From Cyclina sinensis (Eukaryota; Mollusca; Bivalvia; Venerida; Veneridae): a DNA stretch of 64,000 bases. The notes below the pieces were generated by a model. That model was not told the DNA's origin. It was given only the letters and a program-made list of their open reading frames with translations, and did no database searches. Of the stretch, positions 37,131 to 49,178 are shown piece after piece. The first letter of the stretch is position 1; each line of letters opens with the position of its first letter. The translations under genes were made by a program, and so were the position numbers. The DNA lies in assembly GCA_012932295.1 (NCBI GenBank), contig JAAONU010000006.1, positions 20,787,453 to 20,851,452 on the forward strand, written 5' to 3'.

Positions 37131-38748
37131 AGTTGTAATACATATGTGAAGTTGGCTTGTACATTGTACATCGTAGTTCAGCTTGTAATTCGCCAATAAC
37201 AAGCAAGTAGTTGGGTATTCAGCTTGTAGTTCAACCCAGATACGGTACATCAGCATACGTTATATTTGAATTACAAGCTAGTAGTTGGTGATCCAGCTTG
37301 TAGTTCAACCAAGATACATCAGCATACGTTATATTTGAATTACAAGCTAGTAGTTGGGTATTCAGCTGGTAGTTCAACCCAGATACATCAGCATACGTTA
37401 TATTTGAAATACAAGCTAGTAGTTGGGTATTCAGCTTGTAGTTCAACCCAAATACATCAGCATACGTTATACTTGAATTACAAGCTTGTAATTGGGTATT
37501 CAGCTTGTAGTTCGGACATAATACATCAGCATACGTTATATTTGAATTACAAGCTAGTATTTGGGTATTCAGCTTGTAGTTCGGACCAGAGACACCAGCA
37601 TACACAATATTTGAATTACAAGCTAGTAGTTGGGTATTCAGCTTGTAGTTCAGCCCAGATACACCAGCATATACAATATTTGAATTACAAGCTAGTACTT
37701 GGGTATTCAGCTTGTAGTTCGGACCAGAGACACCAGCATACACAATATTTGAATTAAAAGCTAGTAGTTGGGTATTCAGCTTGTAGTTCAGCCCAGATAC
37801 ACCAGCATATACAATATTTGAATTACAAGCTAGTACTTAGGTATTCAGCTTGTAGTTCTGACCAAATACGCCAGCATACACAATATTTTGATTACAAGCT
37901 TGTAGTTTGGTATTCAGCTTGAAGTTCGGACCAAATACACCAGCATACACAATATTTGAATTACAAACTTGTAGTTGGGTATTCACTTTGTAGTTCGGAC
38001 CAAATACATCAGCATACGTTATATTTGAATTACAAGCTGAATACCCAAGTACTAGCTTGTAATTCAAATATAACGTATACTGATGTATTTAGTCCGAACT
38101 ACAAGCTGAATACCCAACTACAAGCTTGTAATTCAAATATTGTCTATGCAGGTGTATCTGGGCTGAACTACAAGCTGAATACCCAACTACAAGCTTGTAA
38201 TTCAAATATAACGTATGCTGATGTATCTGGGTTGAACTACAGGCTGAATACCCAACTACTAGCTTGTAATTCAAATATAACGTATGCTGATGTATTTGGT
38301 CCGAACTACAAGCTGAATACCCAACTACAAACTTGTAATTCAAATATAACGTATGCTGATGTATCTGGGTTGAACTATAGCTGAATGCCCAACTACTAGC
38401 TTGTAATTCAAATATAACGTATGCTGAAGTATTTGGTCCGAACTACAAGCTGAATACCCAACTACAAGCTTGTAATTCAAATATAACGTATGCTGGAGTA
38501 TTTGGTCCGAACTACAAGCTGAATACCCAACTACTAGCTTGTAATTCAAATATAACGTATGCTGGTGTATCTGGTCCGAACCACAAGCTGAATACCCAAC
38601 TACTAGCTTTTAATTCAAATATAACGTATGCTGATGTATCTGGGTTGAACTACAAGCTGAATACCCAACTACTAGCTTGTAATTGGCGAATTACAAACTG
38701 AACTACGATGTACAATGTACAAGCCAACTTCACATATCTAGTTGTAAT
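37131..38748. mobile_element. Foldback (FB-type) element with 9-bp target duplication
   Basis: AGTTGTAAT occurs directly at 37131-37139 and 38740-38748, immediately outside inverted termini. The left terminus starts 'acatatgtgaagttggcttg'; the reverse complement of the right terminus starts 'agatatgtgaagttggcttg'. The ~55-bp outer termini differ at about two positions. Inside, both arms consist of ~69-bp tandem units ('acaagctagtagttgggtat' then 'tcagcttgtagttc' and so on), about 12 on the left and 9 on the right. They flip orientation around a 15-nt centre at 38039-38053. Tandem-repeat arms and a 9-bp duplication match the known architecture of foldback transposons. Internal frames of 140-170 codons on both strands have a 23-residue period and are not genes. 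No transposase is present. Confidence 0.88.
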
Positions 38749-38818
38749 TCAGTAATTTCACATCACATTGTAACAGCACAGTTTGTTTTTTAGACTGTTC
38801 AGCCGACAGTCTTAAGAG

Positions 38819-39413
38819 CCGCAATTGAGGGACATATCCACTTTAACATCGATATATTCATGCGTCCACACTCCGCAATCGAGGGACATATCCTCTTTAA
38901 CATCGATATATTCATGCGTCCACACTCCGCAATCGAGGGACATTTCCTCTTTAACATCGATATATTCATGCGTCCACACTCCGCAATCGAGGGACATATC
39001 CTCTTTAACATCGATATATTCATGCGTCCACACTCCGCAATCGAGGGACATTTCCTCTTTAACATCGATATATTCATGCGTCCACACTCCGCAATCGAGG
39101 GACATATCCTCTTTAACATATATATATTCATGCGTCCACACTCCGCAATCGAGGGACATATCCTCTTTAACATCGATATATTAATGCGTCCACACTCCGC
39201 AATCGAGGGACATATCCTCTTTAACATCGATATATTCATGCGTCTACACTCCGCAATCGAGGGACATATCCTCTTTAACATCGATATATTCATGCGTCCA
39301 CACTCTGCAATCGAGGGACATATCCTCTTTAACATCGATATATTTATGCGTCCACTTTCCGCAATCGAGGGACATATCCTCTTTAACATCGATATATTAA
39401 TGCGTCCACACTG
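38819..39413. repeat. 54-bp minisatellite, 11 near-identical copies
   Basis: The unit 'cgcaatcgagggacatatcc' then 'tctttaacatcgatatattc' then 'atgcgtccacactc' recurs exactly every 54 bp; 'gggacat' recurs from 38829 to 39369. Variation is minimal. As 54 is a multiple of three, frames of up to 198 codons remain open on both strands with an 18-residue period. It lies about 70 bp from the foldback element. Confidence 0.92.
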
Positions 39414-39950
39414 GTCTTTTCCTTTTTTTGGATCATATTCAGTGATAATCTCGTAATTGGTAAATAGTCACACTTGTTATTCGGAAGTAAAAATAGTACG
39501 ATATTTTTACGCCTCAATATGATGACTACCTTCATACATTGTCTTCTAGTCAGGTGTACACTATAAATGTGTTCTATCCATCTGTGAACTGAATTAAGTC
39601 TTTGTGTACTTTATTTTATATCAGTTTCTTTGAATGTATATGATATCTGAGCACAGTGCTTTTTAGCAAGCATCTTGGACATAATGATTAATATCAGACA
39701 TTGGAATTATGTTTCTTTGGTGCTTGAACAGCCTCACTTGAAGTATTTGACTTACTATGCAGACACGTAAACTTTCTTTCTAATATGAATATAAATTTAA
39801 GCTATCTTATACAGTAAACAATTTGAGAATACTTATTTTGTATTGCTTTATCGGTGTAAAAGATATGGTTTTAAGAGCTCCGCTGACGGCGGGACAATAT
39901 ACACCCGAAGTAAGCTTTTATCATTGACCTGTGTCCGAAATATGTATAAT
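39414..39950. other. Unassigned AT-rich stretch
   Basis: No gene or repeat supported. Confidence 0.45.
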
Positions 39951-39954
39951 CCAA

Positions 39955-40705
39955 AATGTTCAAGTTAGAGCAAGCAGGGGAATGTTGATTCTGTGTGTCA
40001 TCTCAATGAGTTAAAACATCTGATCAAAGTTTCATAATTATCCTGAAAGGGGCTTTAGAGAAATGGAGCGGACAGAGATTCTTTGGCTCAAATATTTGAC
40101 TTTTGAACTGTGACCTTGACCTTATAGTGAATGAAGTTTCTGCATGTCCTCTCAATGAAATAAACATTTGACTAAAGGTTTCATGAATATCATTCAAGCG
40201 GTTCAAGAGATAGAAAGTTGACAAAAATGTACGAGATATTTTTTTAGTAATTAACTGAACCTCAGCGTGCCTGAGTTGGTTCTTCTGCATTTTCGTTTGA
40301 CGACCAACGTATCATATTTTCCTGTGAGAGTTTAAGAAGATATGGAGCATACGGCTCAAATAAATGACTTAAAACTGCGACATTGACCTTAGAGTGGTGC
40401 TATGAATATCTTTCAAGTCGTTCATGAGAAAGAAAGCAGGCAAAACACTTGTCCAAACCATGTGTCTGAAATTTTGCAACTCAGAGCCCTTGGAATATTA
40501 GTTCTCCATGTTCCCTTATTGAGATAAGCATTTGTTCAAAGTATCATGAATATCCTGCAAGGGTTTTAGGAGATATAAGTTGGACAGATTTCATATGTCT
40601 CAATTCCTAAATCTTGAATTGTAACATGAAATTGATAACGGACGGGTAGACGTACGGACGGACGGACGACAAGGATGTAAAAACGGGAAATACACCGTAG
40701 CTATC
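39955..40705. repeat. Diverged ~180-bp tandem repeat with GACGGACGGAC tail
   Basis: Units share 'atgtcctctcaatgaaataaacatttgactaaagg', 'tttcatgaatatc', 'caagcggttcaagagatag' and 'tgaccttgacctta'. The block ends in 'gacgtacggacggacggacgacaagg' near 40650-40672. Non-coding. Confidence 0.65.
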
Positions 40706-41189
40706 GTGACTCATCTGCACAAACTTAGCTAGTTACTTCGCTACGTGCACTTCACTTTGTGTTATCACTATGTGCATTTAGGTCATACCATTTTTGTAAT
40801 GACAATCAAAGCGCTATTAGCGTAGAAAGACTGTTGGCATACTTCAGCCGACACTGATATTTTCCCGCCATTTTGGAATCTTGAAGGTTTTCAGGAGAAA
40901 GTCAGTTGAAGGAATTTTAACATTTAACGTAACTACAAAACTGGCCACGTTAATAAATTTATTCATTCGTTCCTTCCTTTGTTTGTTTTATTTTTGTATT
41001 ATTATTATTATTATCATTGTTGTTGTTGTTTGTTTGTAAGCTTGACTAACGGTTGATGAGATGTACCGATTTTATTTCAGGATAAAAGCTTTGAAGACTT
41101 AGTAAAAAAAAGAAAACAAGAATTAGGCAAAACAGTTCCGCTACCTGGCGGCCTAGTTTTTGTCACAGATTGAAATAAATTTCACTAGC

Positions 41190-41745
41190 TTTGGGGAGAG
41201 GGGTGGGAGCTAGGGAGTCTGGCTTACAGTATCATATGTCAGATGTAAGAAAAACAAAGCTTCCTTATTATTTGACTTTCTGACCAAGTTTTTGACCATG
41301 CATGGCTCAGTTTCTTATTTGCCAAATGATTCATTCTGACAAAGTTTCATTAAAATCAGATCAAAAATGTGACAAAGGTTTACCTTTTATTTGATCATTT
41401 GACCTAGTTTCTGACCACCATGATATGAATTTTGTATTCCTCCAAGTTTTTATTGAGATGAATATTTATACCAAATTTCGAGAAGTTCCGATAAAAATAC
41501 GGTTTCTAGAGTGAAAAAAGTGTTTTTTTCATCATTCCACCCATTGAATTTGTTTAAAAACTTCACATGACCAAGTCTCGAACTCTTCCGATTTAATTGA
41601 CTTTTATATTCTGGCAAACTTTCATCAAGATCCGCCCGAAATGTTTGTCAAACAAAATGTTGACAGACGGACGGACATATGGACGGATGCCGGTCAAATG
41701 CTGATCAATAAATCTCCGCTTTAGTCTTAAGCTCAGGTGAGATAA
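41190..41745. repeat. Diverged interspersed repeat with GACGGACGGAC tail
   Basis: Recurring 'tttgaccatg', 'tgatcatttgacctagtttctgacc', 'caaatttcgagaagttcc', and an end 'gacagacggacggacatatgg...ctcaggtgagataaaa' (41665-41745) typical of bivalve repeat ends. No coding capacity. Confidence 0.55.
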
Positions 41746-41955
41746 AAAGTTCGATTCGAGTTTATAACAGTGAGAGAGCAAAATGTTATAATACCATTTT
41801 AGTACATAAGATTTAATTTATGTACATAAGATACACCAAATAAATACTCACATTTAAATGTAAACTTTAGAATAACACGAACATGAAAAAAGCGAGTTGG
41901 AATGTAAGAAATATAACAACAGTTGGTATGGACTGACGAAACCAATGAAATGATT

Positions 41956-41992
41956 GGATGAGAAATATATTCACGTGACTCGAATAAATAGA
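41956..41992 (+). promoter_or_regulatory. Putative promoter of C1qDC gene C: E-box plus TATA-like
   Basis: TCACGTG with CACGTG at 41972-41977 lies 112 nt before the ATG, followed by an 'aataaatag' TATA-like sequence at 41983-41991. The preceding 'ggatgagaaatata' is a diverged version of the block shared by genes A and D. Confidence 0.55.
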
Positions 41993-42083
41993 AGCCCAGA
42001 AAGCACTACCATTATTATAACGTAACCTGTACAGGTTGGGTTGTTTATCAAAGTATTGAATAATTATCAAATAATTTACAAGT

Positions 42084-43364
42084 ATGAAAATATTTGAAAT
42101 TGGAAATGGAATGGGCTATGTAAGTGCCGTCATGTTATTATTATATATTAACATTTCAGTATGTATTCCGGTCGAATCGAACTCAGAAGCAGGAAATCTG
42201 AATATCGACAACGCTAATTGGGAAAACAACACACATGAAATAGCAGCACTAGAAAAGAAAATCATATATTTGCAGTTACGCGTAACAAAACTGGAAAAAT
42301 CCGCTACAAAAATAGAAAAGGAGTTAATGCCCAAAGCGGGTGATTATAACAGAATGGAAAACCATAAAGTTCACAAGCTGAATAAACGAGGTATGACATT
42401 TCATCAAGTAACTTTAAACGCTTTTTGTTCTTCTTTTGTTTCTTCCTTAAAAAGCAATCACTGGATAGATATTTATATTTACCGGAAGTTTTAGAACAAA
42501 TAAAAAAGAATCCACGTCAGCAGTGAAACTAAATAAGTAAGTTGCTAAATACAGTTTACTCAGATTAGTACAACTACTTTAAACAAGGAAGCTCTTCAAA
42601 AGAATTCCTACACTACAAATTTTAAGCAAAAACGCCTGAAGAGATCAATTACAATTTATTTATTAAAATTTGATCGTCTAAAATACTGGAACTTGTCCAA
42701 GTAAATGATTTTGATAAATAATGTTTTAATTTGTTCTGAAAGGTAGCAAACTAATGGTTTATAAGTTTAAAATTAACCTTAACTAATAACAAAAAATGTA
42801 CTAAAGTACTAGTTTTAAATTTCTAACGGTTAACATGTTTACATGCGTCATTTCATTTTTTTTTTTCTTATTGGGGCGTGTTCGAAACATTTTTTCATCT
42901 ACTTTGTTACAGCGGTAGTGAGAAAAGTACGAAGATGGGTTCCAGAAGTTGCTTTTCAGGCATCATTAAGCAAAGAATATGCCACATTCGATTTGTACGA
43001 TGCCATTAGATTCAACGACGTTATTACAAACATCGGAGGTGCGTACAACAAACATACCGGCGTTTTCACTGTCCCTGTCTCTGGCACCTACAGCTTTTAC
43101 ACAAATATCGTTTCTGAAAGAGGACACTATGTAGAAGCCGCTATACAAGTAAATAACAAAGCAACTGTTTCACCAATAAGTGATCACAGACTCTCGCCGT
43201 ATTCAGACTATTTAGATATCTGGGACCAAGGCAATGCCGTAGCCGTCTTAAGTCTTCGGAAAGAGGATAAAGTGAGTGTAACTATACAGTGGCCACAAGG
43301 GCGCCATGACATACATGGTGTTGGAAAATCCAGTTTCTCTGGCTATCTTTTAAGAGTACATTAA
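42084..43364 (+). CDS. Secreted C1q domain-containing protein, gene C (2 exons)
   Basis: Join of 42084-42390 and 42913-43364, 252 aa, with a 522-nt phase-1 intron (donor 'cgag|gtatga', acceptor 'ttacag|cg'). Signal peptide at residues 1-27 (YVSAVMLLLYINISVCIP). A coiled coil follows at about 51-72 (heptad I/L/I/L/V/L), and a sequon at N48. KR at 101-102 sits at the exon junction and RKVRR at 106-110, then the C1q domain at 113-252. Exon 2 has the same length as in genes A and D. The domain differs from gene A at only about 7 residues, including I to R and A to P changes, whereas exon 1 is roughly 40% identical. Role as for gene A: predicted extracellular oligomeric recognition protein. AATAAA at 43895 is a possible polyadenylation signal. 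Confidence 0.92.
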
Positions 43365-44195
43365 ATAATATATAAAGAAAAAATATCTTTCGACAAAAAG
43401 TTCATGTCCTCGAAGAGGGTTACACTTTTCGTCATAGACTATCCAAAAGGAATTAAGTTGATAAGTTATTTTCTGTTTGTTCTTAACAGCCATAGTCTGT
43501 CCTTACCAGTTTCAAATGTTTATTTTGCCGTAACTTAAGAATTAAGAGTATATTTTAAATCATATAAGTGAAACAAATCTGTATTTCTTTATGTATTTTA
43601 ATTTTATGGTTTTTCCCCTTGAATATGTATAGGGTAAAATGGCACGTATGTTCTAGTGATATTGTATGACTAGTCATGATGTCTATATTGTTGACAAGTC
43701 ATCATGTCTATAGCAAGTTTGTGTTTTTCTCGTGTAATTATATCATATTTTTTCGTCAGTTTATTGCGTTTTTAACTATAATCGGTTTTTGTTCTGACAT
43801 ACAATCAAACACATTAACATAAGAGATGCATTGTAGAAGCATATGTTACGTGTTTACATATATCTTTATAATATAGTTTAATTTGATTTGAGGTAATAAA
43901 ATCCGCTTGGTTATTCTTGTAATGTCTATTTTATTTGTAAAGACCATCATACCATTCTTAATGCTGGTATATTTGTGCTTTTCGTGGGCACAAATTTATC
44001 AAATTGGTTATTTTTAGGAAAGGGGTAAGGTGCTCTTTATTCGTGAAAAATGACTGACCTTAAGGCATATTAACAGAACATGAAATGTGTCACAGACACG
44101 AATGCACACGAAACAAGGCAACGGTTACAGTCATGGTAGTTTATAACTTGATGTTGCCTTGATCATTTGTGCAAAAAAAATGTGCAGTCTGTGAA
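43365..44195. other. 3' flank of gene C
   Basis: AT-rich, probably 3' UTR and beyond; similarity to exon 2 duplicates stops right at the stop codon. Weak match to the gene A downstream flank near 43870-43975. Confidence 0.45.
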
Positions 44196-44199
44196 AAAA

Positions 44200-45030
44200 A
44201 AGGAACTGCCACTACCCCGTGCTTGCCGTTTTTTTCAGTCGGGCATTGATATATGGAACTTTATGCCCCGGACTAGAATAAAGTATGAAAAAGGCCAATA
44301 ATTCCAAAATTATGCAAAAAAAGAGTTGTGTTTTTTTTTAAGCCCCAAAAGGGTTACCCCGTTTATTATCCACGTAATAGGTTGAGAAGAGGTCGGGGAA
44401 CCATCCTCTATCAACCTTACAAATTTTCATAGTATATAGTAACATTGAATAATCCATGAATAATAAACACACAAAAAGAAAAATATCTTTCAGTACATCA
44501 CTACAATATGGGGAGTATCATTTGTTTTTAATATACTGTATCAGGGACCTTTTATATAAAAAAGCTGCTAGTTGATAGTTTATACAACAACAACAATAAT
44601 AATAAAAAAGAGTTATAGTTTTTGGGCACTGCACTTCTGCTAAATGAGAGCTATTTATCTATGAAGTTTCAAGTTGATACATTCAATACCTTTTTAGTTA
44701 TACCCCGGACAAACGAAACCTGACAGCTCCAAACTTGTGCAAACGAGAGTTATGGTTCTTAAACACTGCACTTTTCCTCAATGAGATCTTTTTATTTATG
44801 AAATTTCAAGTTGATACCTCTAATGCTTTTTGAGTTATGCCCCGGACAAAAATTAAGTATGAAACATTTTAAGGGCCAATAATTCCAGATTATGGCAAAA
44901 AGAGTACTTGGACAGTGCACTTTTCCTCAATGAGATCTATCCATCTATGAAGTTTCAAGTTGATGCCTCTGATACGTTTTGAGTTATGCCCCGGACAAAA
45001 CTCAAGTGTGAAAAATTTAAAAGCTTAATT
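44200..45030. repeat. Diverged ~195-bp tandem repeat ('ttatgccccggac')
   Basis: Units share 'gagttatgccccggacaaaa', 'aagggccaataattccaga', 'cactgcacttttcctcaatgagatc' and 'atgaagtttcaagttgat'. There are about four diverged units. Non-coding. Confidence 0.7.
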
Positions 45031-45388
45031 ATTCCATACTGTTGTTACCTATATAATAGATATTAAGACAAACTAAATAACGTAACTTCTGTTTCAGAGG
45101 AGCAATATAGCTGGAAGTCTTTCTTTTCACTAATCCAAGTAATGAATTCTATTTTTAGAGCGTTCATGCTAAAGTTATTTGTTTTTTCAGTTTCATTGTT
45201 AAAGAAAAAAACGACAACAACACAAAGATATAGTTAGATGCACACACTTGATAATTTTGTAATAGCATATTCAAAGATATCAAGGGGCATTTATCTTTTA
45301 CGAGATATGCAAAGAATGAAATTTAATTTGATCCGAAACAATGTACTTTTTATTAGTACAATTCAACCGAAAGGTGCATAGTGTATAT

Positions 45389-45430
45389 TGTGTGCGTGCG
45401 TGCGTGCGTGTGTGTGTGTGTGTGTGTGTT
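45389..45430. repeat. GTGC/GT microsatellite
   Basis: A (TGCG)n tract passing into (TG)n, directly upstream of the transposase remnant. It supplies the spurious start of the frame there. Confidence 0.9.
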
Positions 45431-45471
45431 TATCGACCCGTAACAGCTCAATTATCCTTGGTTGGCAAAAG

Positions 45472-46354
45472 TGCCTGGTCACAGGCGCCGTCGCCAGACG
45501 TCCGCAGAGTGGACGTCCAAGGTCAACATCTGCTCGGGAAGACCTTGCCATCGTTGTCCTGGCTAAACGCCATAGGTTTGACTCGGATGTTGCTCTAAAT
45601 ATAGACTTCCAAACTGCTTCCGGTGTTCGAATCTCGACACAAACGTATCGCAACAGACTCCAAGACGCTAATTTACGTGCTCGCCGTCCTGTGTTACGTC
45701 CTCCTTTAAAGCCAAGACACCGTGCGTCCCGTCTGGAGTTTGCCAGAGATCACGTTAATTGGCAACTCAGGCACTTTCGTAATGTGCTATTCACAGACGA
45801 GTCCAAATTTTGCCTGGACTTCCATGATGGACGTCGGCGTGTATGGCGTCAACGAAATGAGCGCTTAAGCGAGTATTGCATATCCGAACATGACAAGTTT
45901 GGTACTGGCTTTGTTATTGTTTGGGCGGGCATTCCTTACGACGGGCGTACAGCTCTTCATGTGTTTGTTAACGGCACAGTTACTGCTAGACGTTATATTG
46001 ACGAGATTCTCCGACCTCACGTTATTCCATATGCTGGTGCAATCGGCCAGGAATTCGTGTTAATAGACGACAATGCTATAGCTCACCGTACGAGAATCGT
46101 CTATCAGTACCTTACCACCAAGGTGATGAACGTATGGAATGGCCAGCTAGGTCTCTAGACATGAACCCAACAGAACATGCTTGGGACATGCTGCAGCGCC
46201 GTGTTTCCGAACGTCAATCAGAAATGAGCTGACTGCTGCCCTTACTGAGGAATGGTGTCTCATACCACAAAGGGACATCATAAAGCTCATACGCAGCTTC
46301 GAGACCTGTGTCAAAGAGGTTATCCGAGCACGAGGTGGTCATGCCCGTTTCTAA
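45472..46354 (+). pseudogene. Tc1/mariner-family transposase remnant
   Basis: Translated 45472-46158 shows a DNA-binding tail region (RRPQSGRPRSTSARED), FTDESKF with catalytic Asp at 45796, VWAGI, and IDDNAIAHRT with the second Asp at 46069. The frame then shifts by one base near 46125; the continuing frame gives MEWPARSLDMNPTEHAWD with the third acidic residue (Glu, 46173-46175). The spacing fits the DD34E class. A second shift near 46220 leads to EEW, IPQRDI and the typical C-terminus RARGGHARF with TAA at 46352-46354. The first ~60-70 residues are missing, replaced by a microsatellite, and no terminal inverted repeats were found. Higher GC than its surroundings, as expected for an immigrant element. 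Inactive. Confidence 0.9.
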
Positions 46355-49015
46355 AATTTAACTGGTTTCCGTATTTCTAACGATAAGCCATTGTGTTTAC
46401 CCCACCCACCAAGTCTCAAACACTTTAAAACTGATAGTGGTTGTCTTTGAGGATTAATCGTGCTGCTGTGTTTGTGAAACACATGTTACTTATAGTTTAA
46501 ATTGGTTACAGATATAATGAATTTTTGTTGGATATAAACTTCAGCAAGTAAAAAAGTATGTCTTTAATAACTGCTGTCATAAGTCCTTGACCCATATTCC
46601 ATTCGAAAAGCACTCGATCTATTGGCAAACAAATCTGGTTCCTGTGATACCTCTTGTTCGCACCTAAGAGACAGTTTTCGGAAAGTGAAATTTACAGAAC
46701 ATTATTTTCTACTGTACATTGTATCAATTAAGCACGTCCAGCTAAAACCACCCTGCTACATGTGTAATCAATTCTCATTATAATTTTAGCCTGCGCTTGC
46801 GCGGGTCCCCGTCCAATAATTTTATTTTAGCAAACACCTTATCAAAATGAAAATACAAACAAAATATTCATATGGTACCTTCAGGCTTCAAAACTCTGTT
46901 TCTGAAAAAACTCATTTGATAAGAATACTTTTACATCCCTCAAGATTAACTTCACAGCGGGACTAGTCCGTGAACAACATATATTGCCTTATCATTCTTT
47001 AAACCTCTCTCTTTCTCTCTCTCTCTTTGTTTATTACTGAAGTGTGAAATGCATCTGAAGGCAAAGGTTAAGTCTGCTTGTGACACATCTAAGGTATTGC
47101 ATAGATGTAAGTTCTCAATTTTGTATTTTTATATCAGCGCCAGGAATCGTTCTCATATATCATGTATATATCTGACAGTCTGCATATTACAGCCTGCAGT
47201 CATTTAAAAACAACATCTAAGCATCAGTTAATGTCAGGGAGATGTGCGACTTATGTCCATCAAAAAGAATATGTTGGTACAAGTGATTTGTCTGTGGACA
47301 ACTTAGAATAGTTTAGAAACTGCTGTGTCATGTTGTTCGTTGAAACCATAGGACTGAACCATTCAGTTTTAAATATCTCCCCTGCAACACTTGGAACAAC
47401 ATTTCTGACCCGGGAAAACATCATACGGGGAAACTGTTTCAGTAGGCATTTCCTGCTGTAATATTTTTTTCAATTTGATAATCTTGAGGACGTTCTGTTT
47501 TGTGGTATTCCGGTACAATCCATTTTCAGCAATCTTCAGATTTATCTGATCATACCTAAAAAAGGCGTTAAACAGCATCTTGCTTTTACGATTTTGTTAA
47601 TAATGTTTGTAATTCAAACGATATATACTTTTCACTGACTTAGTATTTTGTTTAAGTAATCTTTTCCCAACATGCCCAACCATATTCGCATCCAAGGGAA
47701 ATAACACAACCAATTTCAGGCAACTAGTATTGTTGTTTACTGCACTGAAACTTCTACGTTTTAACATAATTTAAAATTCCAAAATGTAGAGTTAATTTTC
47801 AAACTGCTTTTAAAATGTTTAACGGTCAAAGAAAACTTATTTGCAATTATGATTATTTTCACATTCATAGTTTTATGGTTCACCTATTCTTGACGAGAGT
47901 CACCCTAGTTCACAATATTAAGTTCAGGTCTTTGAGTTAAATCTTCGGAGAAAGTTTTACCAATTATTTTGGCTGTATCCGTGTCATATACAGACTCTGT
48001 CTACTTCACATTTTGTCATTTGTCTTACTCTTGACCTGAAAGAGTCCTCAACATTTGTTTGCTTAGCTTTTTAACTTGTTTTGCGAGGCTTGTCATTAAA
48101 AGTTATTATTGGTAAGTATGTTGTCAACTTCCTCGAATGATTGTCAATACCATTTGTCATTGCATCTCTAGGCTTAGATATTTCTTGGGGCCAACATTAG
48201 TTCATTTTCTCAAAAACGTGTACAGCCATCTCTCTGTAAGGTAATTGTACTTGTTTCTTACGCATAACTGGACTGCATAATCAAATGTCTTTGACTAGAT
48301 TAATTGTTTTTAGGTCGTCTTTGCCTTAGAGGCTGGTTTGTAAAATTATTCTAGAAACATTGACTATGTTTGTTTCTTGTTTGTTGACATCTTATTCTCT
48401 TTGACAGCAAAGAAATATTTTGATAAATCATCTAGATCATAGGATCTATAAAACCCCGTCTCGAGTATGATACAAAAATGAGTAGGTGATGACTTCATGT
48501 AATCAAATTAAATCAATAAGGATAGGATGCTTCATAAGGTACTATGATAAAGTGTCTTGTGGATTCCTATTGGGAATAACTTTGGAATAACTAACAATGT
48601 TGGCGAAGCTTAAGACGAACTTCTTTTGAACCATAAAGTTTCGATCTTCACATAAAAATGCTGATAATTTAACAATTTGGGGCATAGCACATGAACGAAA
48701 AATCAAGCAATGTTTTATACAAGCGATTAGATTAATTGAAATTATGAATGCTTGCGCAGAAAGTGCGTAGGCCCATTTACTGCGTTGAAGATAAGATTTT
48801 TTTGCGGTGCGGGTTTCATTTCTGTCTCGCACGACTTCATTTTATGTCAGTTTCCAAACTGAGCTAAGTATTTAGTTTCACAGTTGTGAGTATTGAAACC
48901 ATCAGTGCATATAGGCTTAAAGTTTCTTTAATCAGAAAACATTCGGTTACCTATAGCTTCGGACAAACATAATATCCTGGATTCAGAAGAATAGATGTTA
49001 TCCAGAACTCGGCAA
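46355..49015. other. AT-rich stretch, no gene recognised
   Basis: Includes a short CT-rich tract near 47005-47030 and short frames such as 48542-48832 (minus, 96 codons) with no family resemblance. Nothing else supported. Confidence 0.5.
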
Positions 49016-49017
49016 AT

Positions 49018-49178
49018 GTGGGTTTTTCCCAGCTAATCCGGGGGTACAAACAAACTTTTCCCGTTATGGCTTCACGGTACACAACCCTTCACAAAAGGTT
49101 GATCGACGTGTTGCGCTTATTTACCTTGTTGTAACTGTAAAAGTTTGTTTGTACCCCCGGATTAGCTGGGAAAACCCA
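49018..49178. mobile_element. Small foldback/MITE-like element, ~40-bp arms
   Basis: 'cccagctaatccgggggtac' then 'aaacaaactttt' at 49028-49059 is exactly repeated in inverse as 'aaaagtttgtttgtaccccc' then 'ggattagctggg' near 49139-49170. Pairing extends outward with one indel to TGGG/CCCA. The ~80-bp spacer is unrelated. The near-perfect arms suggest recent origin. No clear target duplication. Confidence 0.75.

Noticed and set aside
37231..38549. 140-170-codon frames on both strands with a 23-residue repeat
   Set aside because: By-product of the 69-bp units in the foldback arms, equally open on both strands.
38799..39456. 196-198-codon frames with 18-residue repeats
   Set aside because: 54-bp array artefact, open on both strands in more than one frame.
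42843..42912. Start of a separate single-exon C1q protein at 42843
   Set aside because: This stretch is intron with a polypyrimidine tract; the acceptor at 42911-42912 and the phase match those of the paralogues.
45341..45653. Frames overlapping the transposase on both strands
   Set aside because: Shadows of the transposase and of the TGCG/TG microsatellite.
48542..48832. 96-codon minus-strand frame
   Set aside because: No family resemblance, splice context or composition shift; expected by chance.
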